64,000 nucleotides of DNA from Companilactobacillus halodurans (GTDB lineage Bacteria > Bacillota > Bacilli > Lactobacillales > Lactobacillaceae), in contig NZ_VDFP01000006.1 in assembly GCF_009600985.1 (NCBI RefSeq), positions 47,320 to 111,319 on the forward strand, written 5' to 3'. A model generated the notes under the pieces. The model saw only the letters and a program-made list of their open reading frames with translations, was not told the DNA's origin and searched no databases. Position 1 is the first letter of the stretch. Each line of letters begins with the position of its first letter. The position numbers and the translations under genes were made by a program. Below, one piece after another: positions 45,542-52,397 of this stretch.

Positions 45542-46115
45542 GAGCAATCTTCTTCAATTCGGCATCAGTAAGATTTGCATATGGGTTATGAACGTTTAAG
45601 CCACCAGATAACTCAGTCTCATGCTTATCACGCCATTCTTCAGGCTTACGATTCTTTAACCAGAATATAGCAGCGGTCGTATCAGGTGGAATATCCTTTT
45701 CAACTACTCCTAACTTGATTCTTCTAGTGGTTTTCACGCCTTTGATAGCAGCATCTTCTATTTCTTGTTTAGAAGCATCTGGATGTTTCAACTTCCACTT
45801 ATTAGCGTAGTCACGTCTTCTGACTTCAATTAATTCATCGTCAACTGCAACTACTTTATATTGTGTCTCAGTAGCTGTAAAACCCTTGGCACGCTTGAAT
45901 AGAGCATTCTCAATCTCACGATCAACAACCGATTTTCCCTTTTTTAGGGCCTCCGATATCTCCGATTGCTTCTTTTTCCACTCATAAAGCGTAGATGGAA
46001 CAATTCCAATATTATGGGCAATCTGTTCGTCAGTTAAGCCATCACGTGCCCAGCCTTCTAATTGAAGTAGTCCTTCGGAAGTTATCCATTCGCCAATGTT
46101 CGACTTAGCCAACAT
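45528..46115 (-). CDS. Terminase small subunit
   Basis: 195 residues with an N-terminal helix-turn-helix (LEGWARDGLTDEQIAHNIGIVPSTLYEWKK split at the turn), a central basic segment, and a C-terminal ENR-type end (KNRKPEEWRDK). It recognises the packaging site. Start at ATG 46115, after AGGTG; a GTG two codons upstream lies in that site. Confidence 0.88.
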   Translation of the reverse strand: MLAKSNIGEWITSEGLLQLEGWARDGLTDEQIAHNIGIVPSTLYEWKKKQSEISEALKKGKSVVDREIENALFKRAKGFTATETQYKVVAVDDELIEVRRRDYANKWKLKHPDASKQEIEDAAIKGVKTTRRIKLGVVEKDIPPDTTAAIFWLKNRKPEEWRDKHETELSGGLNVHNPYANLTDAELKKIAHEQK

Positions 46116-46121
46116 TATCAC

Positions 46122-46235
46122 CTACTTTCTTGGCTTAAGTTTTTCTCTCTTTTTTTTCAAATCACGATCAATGTAATTAATCATTTTATATTCTAGTGGT
46201 GTCATGTAGCCACAAGGTGTATTAATCATCTTCAT
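46122..46235 (-). CDS. Small phage ORF of 37 codons upstream of terminase
   Basis: MKMINTPCGYMTPLEYKMI followed by a basic Lys/Arg-rich tail. Not recognised. Its stop is six bases before the terminase ATG and the frame overlaps the small ORF upstream by a few bases, so it fits a compact operon. Weak ribosome-binding site (GTGG). Confidence 0.45.
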   Translation of the reverse strand: MKMINTPCGYMTPLEYKMINYIDRDLKKKREKLKPRK

Positions 46236-46302
46236 GGTTCCACATCTTTATAAGCTTTTTCTTGCCTTGCTTCATTAATTTAATTGCTTTACCAAATTTC
46301 AT
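46222..46302 (-). CDS. Small phage ORF of 26 codons, DUF2829-like start
   Basis: MKFGKAIKLMKQGKKKLI then a short acidic end. GGAGG lies six bases upstream of the ATG, a strong site. The text resembles the first 20 residues of DUF2829 phage proteins (MKFGEALEALKxGKK), so it may be a truncated relative. It starts directly after the terminator of the tRNA-like RNA unit. Confidence 0.5.
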   Translation of the reverse strand: MKFGKAIKLMKQGKKKLIKMWNHEDD

Positions 46303-46310
46303 ATTTTCCT

Positions 46311-46346
46311 CCAAAACAAAAAGACCAGCCATAATTGACTGATCTT
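46311..46346 (-). terminator. Terminator of the tRNA-like RNA unit
   Basis: Minus-strand GATCAGTC pairs with GGCTGGTC (with G-U pairs), loop AATTAT, followed by TTTTTGTTTTG. It lies seven bases past the 3' end of the second tRNA-like element and before the small ORFs, so it closes a noncoding unit. Confidence 0.75.
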
Positions 46347-46352
46347 CTTTAT

Positions 46353-46421
46353 ATAGTCAGGCATGGAATCGAACCATACACCATCATTTGTATTTAGCGT
46401 TACCCTTTGCGCCACCGACTA
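46353..46421 (-). ncRNA. tRNA-like element 1 (no normal anticodon arm)
   Basis: 69 nt on the minus strand. Acceptor TAGTCGG pairs with CTGACTA (one G-U). D-arm GCG/CGC with a normal loop AAAGGGTA, T-arm TATGG-TTCGATT-CCATG with a canonical T-loop. Only 18 nt lie between D- and T-arm, too few for a five-pair anticodon arm plus variable loop, and no such stem can be drawn. No CCA, as in host tRNAs here. So it keeps the parts read by RNase P, RNase Z and CCA enzyme but not a decoding arm. Confidence 0.6.
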
Positions 46422-46491
46422 CCGTTGTTGTTTTACAAAAGAATCAATTAACGTTTTCTTTTATATTTTATGACCGTTTTCCGCCGGCCAA

Positions 46492-46601
46492 TGTGAGAAT
46501 GAGGATTCGAACCTCAAGCTAAATTGGAAGGAAAAACATTTAAATATTGTTGAGGGAAATACTAATTATTTTTTTAATTTAGCCCACCCATGTGTTCTCA
46601 C
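46492..46601 (-). ncRNA. tRNA-like element 2 with long internal loop
   Basis: 110 nt on the minus strand. Perfect acceptor GTGAGAA / TTCTCAC with discriminator A, perfect T-arm TGAGG-TTCGAAT-CCTCA. In place of D- and anticodon arms it has a short GGGTGG-containing loop, then an 8-bp helix GCTAAATT / AATTTAGC closing a loop of about 50 nt. The plan (acceptor plus T-arm plus one long helix) recalls the tRNA-like domain of tmRNA in miniature, but no tag frame or pseudoknots are evident. Lies 70 nt upstream of element 1 on the same transcript. Confidence 0.6.
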
Positions 46602-46693
46602 GAAATGAAGAGCGTTATCATAACTCTTCTAACAAATGAGCTCCTTTTAAGCGGTAGAGTAACCGCATATCTCTTAATCTTTCGATAATACTA

Positions 46694-46723
46694 ATATAAC
46701 ACGTAAAGTGGTCGCTTGTGTAA
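46694..46723 (-). promoter_or_regulatory. Candidate (activator-dependent) promoter of the tRNA-like unit
   Basis: Minus-strand TTACAC, 18 bp, TTATAT directly after the late-regulator gene. The hexamers are imperfect and flanked by ACAC/GTGT half-sites, as might suit a promoter needing an ArpU-type activator. It is 92 bases from element 2; the leader between contains hairpins GCGG/CCGC and GAAGAG/CTCTTC. Confidence 0.4.
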
Positions 46724-46747
46724 CGCTCTTTCATCACTAAAACATCG

Positions 46748-47200
46748 CTAATACGTCGGCATTACATCGCTTTTTTTATTTTCTGGAATATAAACATGCA
46801 AATCGTAATAATCAATAAAAGCATCAGCAAAGTATAGCAAAGCCATATTCTTTAGCTCATTACATCGCGTTTGTCCATAGCCTAATAATTCTTGCAAATC
46901 AATGTTCGTCATATTATGGATATAATAATTTTTCAAAATAACCATATAATCATGCGGACAGTTGCTAATAAGTTTCATCGTTATTTGGATATATTCCTTT
47001 GCACCTAATTTACCCACAATTTTATCCTCTTGAGTATTTCTTGTATTAATTCCACTCCCAATACAATCAAAACTTGGAGACTGCACATACGTGAGGCTCA
47101 TGTGAGATTGAGCAATTAATCTTGGAAATTCATGCTCAAAATAATTTTTAACATTCTTAATTGTTTTTTCTTCATCAATATCTGGTAATAGTAATCCCAC
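46748..47200 (-). CDS. ArpU-family late transcriptional regulator
   Basis: About 150 residues. The C-terminal half has the sigma-70 region-4-like pattern of ArpU/RinA-type regulators (ILKNYYIHNMTNIDLQELLGYGQTRCNELK then ALLYFADAFIDYY, with breaks between). These proteins switch on late phage genes. Place just upstream of the packaging region supports this. GTG at 47200 is chosen (GGAGG eleven bases upstream); the frame extends to a GTG at 47218, inside the site. Confidence 0.8.
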   Translation of the reverse strand: MGLLLPDIDEEKTIKNVKNYFEHEFPRLIAQSHMSLTYVQSPSFDCIGSGINTRNTQEDKIVGKLGAKEYIQITMKLISNCPHDYMVILKNYYIHNMTNIDLQELLGYGQTRCNELKNMALLYFADAFIDYYDLHVYIPENKKSDVMPTY

Positions 47201-47256
47201 GATATATACAGCCTCCACTTATGATATAATTGATTTGCTGGAATCAATTAATTAGC

Positions 47257-47286
47257 TGCTCACTTTGTGGGTGGCTTTTTTGTTGT
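47257..47286 (+). terminator. Terminator-like hairpin oriented against the phage genes
   Basis: Plus-strand AGCTGCTCAC / GTGGGTGGCT with loop TTT, then TTTTTTG. All genes here run on the minus strand, where the hairpin has mismatches and no T-run. It may stop antisense transcription or act as a processing hairpin. Confidence 0.45.
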
Positions 47287-47469
47287 CTAATTATGATTCT
47301 TTGACTTGCTGATCTTAATCAATCGTCTCTGCTTTGGCCCACTATGTTTCCATTTATCTAACATTTTATCCAATGGATCATTGACCCACTCATTCTTAAC
47401 TTCGTCGCTCATTGAAATATCTGTCGTATCAACGTTAATATTCACTTTGATGTCTTTAAGATTTACCAT
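47287..47469 (-). CDS. Small phage protein, hypothetical
   Basis: 60 residues, not recognised: VNLKDIKVNINVDTTDISM at the N-terminus and a basic C-terminus (KQRRLIKISKSKNHN). It overlaps the stop of the upstream gene by 14 bases, as is normal in this early operon. Confidence 0.6.
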   Translation of the reverse strand: MVNLKDIKVNINVDTTDISMSDEVKNEWVNDPLDKMLDKWKHSGPKQRRLIKISKSKNHN

Positions 47470-47686
47470 TACTTAACGCCTCATTCCTATGTTTATTCCT
47501 TCTAGCATTCAACCGCTGCCATTCATCGTCTTCTCTATATAATTTTTTACCGATCCTGTTATTTTGACGTATTATGTCTTCTATATAAAAAAGCTCTTTA
47601 TGCATAGCAGCTGCTATTTCTTTATTCTTATATCTATTTTCACGCATTTGATAGACTGCTAAATTATCATCTGTCATTTTCATCAT
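47456..47686 (-). CDS. Small HTH-like phage protein
   Basis: 76 residues. NLAVYQMRENRYKNKEIAAAM resembles a short helix-turn-helix, and the same pattern occurs in the neighbour at 47687 (CAVYEMRCNKYPCVEIADAL). The two look like tandem paralogs. C-terminus basic. The frame begins with two Met codons, and the upstream stop lies just before it. Confidence 0.6.
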   Translation of the reverse strand: MMKMTDDNLAVYQMRENRYKNKEIAAAMHKELFYIEDIIRQNNRIGKKLYREDDEWQRLNARRNKHRNEALSNGKS

Positions 47687-47872
47687 CTAATTAAAATCGC
47701 TAAGATTTAACCTTCCTAATCTAATCATTTCTAATTTTGCCAAATGTTCTTGATTGGCCTTGTCAATAAACTCAACATCTTCATCGCTAATATGTAAAGC
47801 ATCAGCAATTTCAACACACGGATACTTATTGCAACGCATTTCATACACGGCACAATTTAAATCTTTTAGCAA
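47687..47872 (-). CDS. Small HTH-like phage protein, paralog of the next gene
   Basis: 61 residues, starting from TTG at 47872, six bases after GGAGG. AVYEMRCNKYPCVEIADALHI is a helix-turn-helix-like segment. It overlaps the 33-codon ORF at 47841 by 32 bases. Confidence 0.65.
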   Translation of the reverse strand: MLKDLNCAVYEMRCNKYPCVEIADALHISDEDVEFIDKANQEHLAKLEMIRLGRLNLSDFN

Positions 47873-47942
47873 GCTCGTCCTCCTGTAAAATTGATTGAAT
47901 TATTTTGTTCTTGGTCTCATCACTTGATTCGATTGCTCCCAT
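47841..47942 (-). CDS. Small phage ORF of 33 codons with KLCRV end
   Basis: Starts MGAIESSDETKNKIIQSIL and ends ELAKRFKLCRV. The end matches that of the protein at 48709 (KLASKYKLCRI), so it looks like a shortened paralog. AAAGGGG lies seven bases upstream of the ATG. Confidence 0.6.
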   Translation of the reverse strand: MGAIESSDETKNKIIQSILQEDELAKRFKLCRV

Positions 47943-47974
47943 TATTTAACCCCTTTACATTAATCTTCGAAACT

Positions 47975-48103
47975 TTAATAGTCTATTTCCTCAGCAATTT
48001 CATAAACTTCTCCCATGCTTTGAGGTGGGACTTCACTAAAGTCTTCATATCCTAATTGTTCTGCAGCTATTTGTAATGCCCATGCTGATACATCATCAAT
48101 CAT
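47975..48103 (-). CDS. Small phage ORF of 42 codons
   Basis: Acidic protein starting MIDDVSAWALQIAAEQLGY and ending in EEIDY. Not recognised. ATG with AAGGATGG upstream. Fits the tightly packed early region. Confidence 0.55.
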   Translation of the reverse strand: MIDDVSAWALQIAAEQLGYEDFSEVPPQSMGEVYEIAEEIDY

Positions 48104-48129
48104 TATTACAAACCATCCTTTTCATATTG

Positions 48130-48222
48130 TCAGCAAGCCATTTGAACGAGTCTATCTTTGCTATTGGCTTTTTCAGCCATTTCTTGAATCTTCTCAATCG
48201 CTTCATAAGTTAAATCCGCCAT
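48130..48222 (-). CDS. Small phage ORF of 30 codons
   Basis: MADLTYEAIEKIQEMAEKAN followed by ten more residues, one amphipathic helix. AGGTG lies six bases before the ATG, and the upstream gene stops ten bases earlier. Not recognised. Confidence 0.5.
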   Translation of the reverse strand: MADLTYEAIEKIQEMAEKANSKDRLVQMAC

Positions 48223-48231
48223 TTCTATCAC

Positions 48232-48684
48232 CTATGCCATATTAGTATTTTGTTTTTGTAAATCGATTACTCGAGCAGCTTTTTTTGAACTATCTTTTTC
48301 CTTTTTGTCTTCGACATCTTCAACTTTTTCACCAGTATCAGTACGAACATCCCCATTTTCATCGAAATAAGTTTGTCCTTTGGCCCCAGATTTAAGCTCA
48401 TTAGCTTCGATTGAGCCTGTATTAGAGTTCCTACCAACGAGTAACGTAGTTGATACCCCATCTTGTGGAACGAGCTTAGACTTAACTTCAGAGTAAACCG
48501 CGATAGCATCCCTGTTGTCATTTGGAAGATATGTCAATGTAATTGTCACGGTACGTTTTTTCTTCGCATCGGTATTTGGATCCAAGATATTTTCAGCAAC
48601 CTTTTTTAATTCTTGTTCAAACTTTTCTTGTACTCCACCATCCGACATCGTGGATAAATTGAAATTGATTAACTTTTTTGTCAT
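48232..48684 (-). CDS. Phage replication-associated protein (annotated elsewhere as replication terminator protein)
   Basis: 150 residues. The stretch INFNLSTMSDGGVQEKFEQEL, then KKKRTVTITLTYLPNDNRD, matches a family frequent in Bacillus and lactobacillus phages that is usually labelled replication terminator protein; I know of no solid function. Acidic, disordered C-terminus. Located downstream of ssb in the early operon. Confidence 0.7.
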   Translation of the reverse strand: MTKKLINFNLSTMSDGGVQEKFEQELKKVAENILDPNTDAKKKRTVTITLTYLPNDNRDAIAVYSEVKSKLVPQDGVSTTLLVGRNSNTGSIEANELKSGAKGQTYFDENGDVRTDTGEKVEDVEDKKEKDSSKKAARVIDLQKQNTNMA

Positions 48685-48708
48685 GTGTTTAACCTCTTTG
48701 TTTAATAA

Positions 48709-48933
48709 TCAAATCCGACATAATTTATATTTACTTGCTAACTTGTCATCCTTTAAAATTCCTAGAATAATCTCATTTTTAATATCATCGTCTAATTCTC
48801 TATCGGCCCGTTGAAATGACCTTGGTGTTTTATAAAAATTTCTATGAATATAAAGAATTGCACGAATGATATTGTGAGACTCATCTACAAATCTCTCTCT
48901 AACAAAATCCCTGTAAATCTCCTGGTAATTCAT
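48709..48933 (-). CDS. Small phage protein, hypothetical
   Basis: About 74 residues: MNYQEIYRDFVRERFVDE, a mixed helical body, and end LASKYKLCRI, shared with the 33-codon ORF at 47841. ATG at 48933 has AAGGTGG ten bases upstream; a GTG three codons earlier lies within the site. Confidence 0.6.
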   Translation of the reverse strand: MNYQEIYRDFVRERFVDESHNIIRAILYIHRNFYKTPRSFQRADRELDDDIKNEIILGILKDDKLASKYKLCRI

Positions 48934-48952
48934 ATCATTCACACCACCTTAT

Positions 48953-49453
48953 TTAAAATGGCAAATCATCATCCGAGATATCTATTGGTTTGGAATTATT
49001 AGCAAATGGATCACCGCTCCTTGAATTTGCTACATCACTTTTTGTGTTTACTGCATCGTTTCTACTTTTTTTCGGCGGTTGATGGCTGTAGTCGTTGGTA
49101 TTACTGGAATTTTGCTGCTGATTTTCTGCATCTTTTCTGCTTTCCAAAAGTGAGAAGTTCTCAACGACCACTTCAGTGACATATACACGCTGTCCTTGCT
49201 GATTCTCATAGTTACGTGTTTGAATTCGTCCATCAATACCTACAAGTGAACCTTTGTGAGTGAAATTGGTGAAATTCTCGGCAGCTTTCCTCCAAATAAC
49301 ACAATTTATAAAATCGGCTTCACGTTCACCTTGAGAATTAGTAAATTGTCTGTTTACGGCAATCGTGAAACTGGCAACTGCTGCACCGTTCGTCGTATAT
49401 CTAAGTTCTGGATCACGTGTTAGGTGACCTACTAGGACTACTCTATTTATCAT
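48953..49453 (-). CDS. ssb: Single-stranded DNA-binding protein
   Basis: 166 residues: OB fold with [34 protein letters not shown] and [21 protein letters not shown] (split), a Gln/Asn/Ser linker, and the acidic tip DISDDDLPF that recruits partners. Phage copy in the recombination module. ATG at 49453, nine bases after GAGGTG. Confidence 0.96.
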   Translation of the reverse strand: MINRVVLVGHLTRDPELRYTTNGAAVASFTIAVNRQFTNSQGEREADFINCVIWRKAAENFTNFTHKGSLVGIDGRIQTRNYENQQGQRVYVTEVVVENFSLLESRKDAENQQQNSSNTNDYSHQPPKKSRNDAVNTKSDVANSRSGDPFANNSKPIDISDDDLPF

Positions 49454-49652
49454 TTGTATTATCACCTCTAAATTCATCTAAACTAATATTAAGTGCATCA
49501 GCAATCTTAATCATCAATCCAATAGTTGGATTCTTTATTTTACCGTTAATAATAGAAACTATATTTGTCCGTGGCACATTGGCAATTCTTGATAACTCAC
49601 TTTGATTAATATTTTTAGATTTGAGTATTTTTTTTAAGTTATTTTTGTACAT
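49443..49652 (-). CDS. XRE-family HTH protein
   Basis: 69 residues, essentially one helix-turn-helix: [18 protein letters not shown], then [19 protein letters not shown]. It overlaps the start of ssb by 11 bases. Likely a small regulator of early genes. ATG at 49652, six bases after GGAG. Confidence 0.85.
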   Translation of the reverse strand: MYKNNLKKILKSKNINQSELSRIANVPRTNIVSIINGKIKNPTIGLMIKIADALNISLDEFRGDNTNDK

Positions 49653-49707
49653 TTTACACTCCATCTTGTATAAGAACTTTCGTTCTGCACAATATTAATA
49701 ATTTGGG

Positions 49708-49866
49708 CTAATTGTCTAATCCAACATCAATCTCATATTTATAACCACTTTTCAATATTATCTGATTGTCTGAAATTACGGCAATTGGCTCTGAATCATT
49801 ATTTACAATCACTATATTCTGCCAATTCTTAATTGAATTGGCCTTTTTTTTATCAATATTTATCAT
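49708..49866 (-). CDS. Small phage ORF of 52 codons
   Basis: Starts MINIDKKKANSIKNWQNIV and continues with a beta-type segment (AVISDNQIILKSGYKYEI). ATG overlaps the antirepressor stop (ATGA), with GGAGGG five bases upstream, which argues that it is translated. Not recognised. Confidence 0.6.
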   Translation of the reverse strand: MINIDKKKANSIKNWQNIVIVNNDSEPIAVISDNQIILKSGYKYEIDVGLDN

Positions 49867-50600
49867 TGTTGCCCTCCAATAGTCACAGTAGTAATATCTA
49901 GCTTTTCAATCATAGGAACAATATCGTGAGCTTTTAATAGGTTGTATAGTCCTACACGACCTTTTTGTGTCCATTTGGTTAAGGTACGTGGCTTGCCATC
50001 AATCATTCGTGTTGATGAGCTAACCCAGCCGTTATCTTGATATTTAGAATATAAATACCAGATGCCACCCAATTTGTATTGAATCTTGAGTTTTTTAAGT
50101 AGGTCATTAAATGCTTTGGCACTCATTCCATAATCCTTTGCGATTGTCGTAGTAATCATTAATGATTTACTAGCCATGATTTTATCAAAATAATTAGCTT
50201 TTGGCTTCATAGTTTCAATTTGTTCTTGCTGATCTGCAGCTAGACGTAAAGCTTCTGCCATTGTTGATGGAACTTTGAAACCGCCAGTTTTAATGTGACT
50301 TTCCATTTTGTTGAAGGCTTCAATGTATTTAAGCTTAAATTTAATTGCTTTTTTGCCGGTGAATCCCATAGCCAATAGCGTAAATCCATCACGATTCATA
50401 TAAATAATTCGATATTGCTGTTTATTTTGAGGATGAGTATATGTATCTTCGTAAAATAGGTCTGCCCAATTTTGCGCAACCCCCTCTTTTAAATCATCAA
50501 CTGCTCTCAATACATCTCGATGGTTCTTATTAAATGTTTTCGCTACTTGTAAGCTGCTAGTTACTGCTTGCTGATCTTTCATAATTACTAAATCGTCCAT
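49863..50600 (-). CDS. Phage antirepressor: Rha domain plus KilA-C-like C-terminus
   Basis: 245 residues. Residues 1-100 are Rha-type (VTSSLQVAKTFNKNHRDVLRA; NRDGFTLLAMGFTGKKA with FKLKYIEAFN). Residues 135-240 look like a phage antirepressor C-terminal domain (LMITTTIAKDYGMSAKAFN, GIWYLYSKYQ, KWTQKGRVGLYNLL). Such proteins affect lysogeny control. ATG at 50600, with GGAG seven bases upstream; the longer frame adds five codons without a site. Confidence 0.88.
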   Translation of the reverse strand: MDDLVIMKDQQAVTSSLQVAKTFNKNHRDVLRAVDDLKEGVAQNWADLFYEDTYTHPQNKQQYRIIYMNRDGFTLLAMGFTGKKAIKFKLKYIEAFNKMESHIKTGGFKVPSTMAEALRLAADQQEQIETMKPKANYFDKIMASKSLMITTTIAKDYGMSAKAFNDLLKKLKIQYKLGGIWYLYSKYQDNGWVSSSTRMIDGKPRTLTKWTQKGRVGLYNLLKAHDIVPMIEKLDITTVTIGGQQ

Positions 50601-51027
50601 TTTTCCACTCCTCAATTAAAATTTCAGTACGTGGGTGCTCGTCGTAATTCTTTTCAGTGTCGTGTTTCCAAATTTGCCCATCATCGAACCAAGCCTTTGC
50701 TAAGCCATCAAAAATAGCTTTCTCGTAGTTGTCCAAGTCGGGCTTCACAGTCGGCTTTACCTCATGATTAGCACGCCTCTTATGCTCTGCTTTGGATAAT
50801 CCTTTTTGGATTCTTCTGTAAAAGCGTATGTGTGCAACGAGAGGAGCACCTTTTTCAAAAAGCTGTTTGTTATGATACTTATCCCAGTACAGCATTTTGA
50901 TTCCATTTTTGTAAATCCGATATTTTTTGTCGATATAGCCTCTCTTTTTGCCACCTTGTGAGCTAAAACGAGGACGTGAGGCTGGTACTGGTTCACCATC
51001 GATTATTAATTTCAATTGATTACTCAC
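50557..51027 (-). CDS. RusA-like Holliday junction resolvase
   Basis: 156 residues. GEPVPASRPRF at the N-terminus and KPDLDNYEKAIFDGL with WFDDGQIW give the acidic residues of the RusA active site. It cuts Holliday junctions in phage recombination and replication. GTG start; the 3' end overlaps the antirepressor start by 44 bases. Confidence 0.93.
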   Translation of the reverse strand: MSNQLKLIIDGEPVPASRPRFSSQGGKKRGYIDKKYRIYKNGIKMLYWDKYHNKQLFEKGAPLVAHIRFYRRIQKGLSKAEHKRRANHEVKPTVKPDLDNYEKAIFDGLAKAWFDDGQIWKHDTEKNYDEHPRTEILIEEWKNGRFSNYERSASSN

Positions 51028-51241
51028 TTGCTATCTCTCTCTTACTTTCGTATCCGAATAATTGATTTGGCATGATGTCTAAAGCCTCGCAGATTTTCTC
51101 AACATCAGTGATCTTTATTGACTTGTACGTTCTCTGTGACATGTGTACTACGGTCCAATAATTGATCCCTGATATTTCAGAAAACTCTCTTAATGTCAAA
51201 TTTCTTGGAATTAGCAAATCTCTTAGATCAAACTTAACCAT
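51020..51241 (-). CDS. XRE-family HTH protein
   Basis: 73 residues with a Cro/CI-type helix-turn-helix: LIPRNLTLREFSEISGINYWTV split across the turn, then ITDVEKICEALDIMPNQLF. ATG at 51241 follows GGTGG. Overlaps both neighbours by a few bases. Its regulatory target is unknown. Confidence 0.82.
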   Translation of the reverse strand: MVKFDLRDLLIPRNLTLREFSEISGINYWTVVHMSQRTYKSIKITDVEKICEALDIMPNQLFGYESKREIASE

Positions 51242-51524
51242 TTTCAGCCACCAACTTTCTAAGCTCAGCATCGTAGCATTTCCGTAAGCTGTACGCATTG
51301 AGAAGTGAATTTTCAAGCTTCAGCATGAGAAATGGACTTGAAAATAAATCAGAGTGATTATTTCTCAAATAATCCATGTGCTCAAATTGATGTTGTAAAT
51401 TGTCAATTACTCTTTCCAGATACACGCTTTCTCTGGATATTTCGTCTATAACTGTCCGTCTATCATCTGAAACAGGTGCCTGTGGACGCCTATATGACAG
51501 TGTTTTTGTCTTGCCTTGTAACAT
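51234..51524 (-). CDS. Small phage protein, hypothetical
   Basis: 96 residues, mostly helical and charged (IDEISRESVYLERVIDNLQ, LMLKLENSLLNAYSL). Not recognised. ATG at 51524, with AAGGGATG upstream; it overlaps the DnaD-like gene by 35 bases. Confidence 0.65.
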   Translation of the reverse strand: MLQGKTKTLSYRRPQAPVSDDRRTVIDEISRESVYLERVIDNLQHQFEHMDYLRNNHSDLFSSPFLMLKLENSLLNAYSLRKCYDAELRKLVAENG

Positions 51525-52386
51525 TTTTTTCATCCCTTAATTTTTTTAATCTATCTTGTAAATTGCTCGAGTTATCCAAAGGTTCTTTAGCTTTTAACTT
51601 GTCCCAATCAGTTGCCTGTTCTTTAGGCTTATGATTAAAATTCTTGTAGCTGCCTTTTGGATTATGTGGTTTATTTTGATAAGCTTTGATGTTGTCCAGA
51701 TCAAATAAACTATGATTAACCCAGTCATCAAGTATTTTGCTGGTGTAATTCCAATATCGCTTGTTATAACTAACAGCAATGCTAATGGCATACTGGATAA
51801 TTTCAGAAGCTTGTTGATCGGTAGCACCGCCCTTAGTAAAGTCACTGACTGAATCAAATACTTGTTGTTTGGCTGTCGGTGACATGATTCCAAACTCTTG
51901 CTGGTACATGTTGATCAATGGCACGAATGGATTAGGATCATCTTGATTATTATTAGAGTTACTAGTTAGGTTATAAGTACTAGTACTAGTAAGTTCTTTG
52001 GAGCTACCAGTTGAGCTACTAGTAGGGTTACTAGTTGAGCTACTGTTTGGGGTACCAGTTGAGCTACTTTTACTGTTTGTAGTGTCCCAACTGGTACTGT
52101 AAAGCTTGATTATTTGGTATTTCGGTTTTTGTTGGTTTCTCTTACCAGGGACGTATTTGATTAATCCAAGTTGAACTAATTCATTCCTAGCCTTTTTCAT
52201 TCCGGCTTCGGATAATCCAGTAAGATCAAGCAACGCAGAATTCTTTAAGGTAAATAGCGTATCCAGCTGGTACTCATCGTTCGCATAGTCCAATAACTCG
52301 CGATACAGATTATTTTGACCAGTTGAGATGTCTATTTGGTCCCGTTTCAGCTTTCTGTAAGCTCGTCTTTGCTTGAAGTAATCCAA
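51490..52386 (-). CDS. DnaD-like replication initiation protein
   Basis: 298 residues. Residues 1-90 form a winged-helix part (YRELLDYANDEYQLDTLFTLK; LTGLSEAGMKKARNELVQLG). A Ser/Thr/Asn linker (residues 100-145) is encoded by a 24-bp repeat array. Residues 150-225 have DnaD-type text (YQQEFGIMSP, VSYNKRYWNYTSKILDDW). It would bind the phage origin and load the host helicase. In lambda-like systems origin iterons lie inside the initiator gene, which suits the repeat here. Confidence 0.85.
   Translation of the reverse strand: MDYFKQRRAYRKLKRDQIDISTGQNNLYRELLDYANDEYQLDTLFTLKNSALLDLTGLSEAGMKKARNELVQLGLIKYVPGKRNQQKPKYQIIKLYSTSWDTTNSKSSSTGTPNSSSTSNPTSSSTGSSKELTSTSTYNLTSNSNNNQDDPNPFVPLINMYQQEFGIMSPTAKQQVFDSVSDFTKGGATDQQASEIIQYAISIAVSYNKRYWNYTSKILDDWVNHSLFDLDNIKAYQNKPHNPKGSYKNFNHKPKEQATDWDKLKAKEPLDNSSNLQDRLKKLRDEKNVTRQDKNTVI
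52007..52068. repeat. Three-copy 24-bp repeat in the initiator gene, possible origin iterons
   Basis: CCAGTTGAGCTACT at 52007, CTAGTTGAGCTACT at 52031 and CCAGTTGAGCTACT at 52055, exactly 24 bp apart. They encode an eight-residue Ser-Ser-Ser-Thr repeat in the linker. Location and spacing resemble phage O-gene iterons; the function is inferred. Confidence 0.6.
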
Positions 52387-52397
52387 ATTTGCACCCC

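Noticed and set aside
46353..46601. Calling the two tRNA-like elements ordinary tRNA genes
   Set aside because: Neither leaves room for, or pairs into, a normal anticodon arm, so no amino acid can be assigned.
46492..46601. A miniature tmRNA
   Set aside because: Acceptor and T-arm fit, but there is no resume codon context, no credible tag frame and no pseudoknots; the host will have its own ssrA.
52007..52068. Slipped-strand microsatellite with no function
   Set aside because: Spacing is exact at 24 bp and sits at the lambda-O-like position, so I list it as candidate iterons, while noting that simple repeat expansion remains possible.
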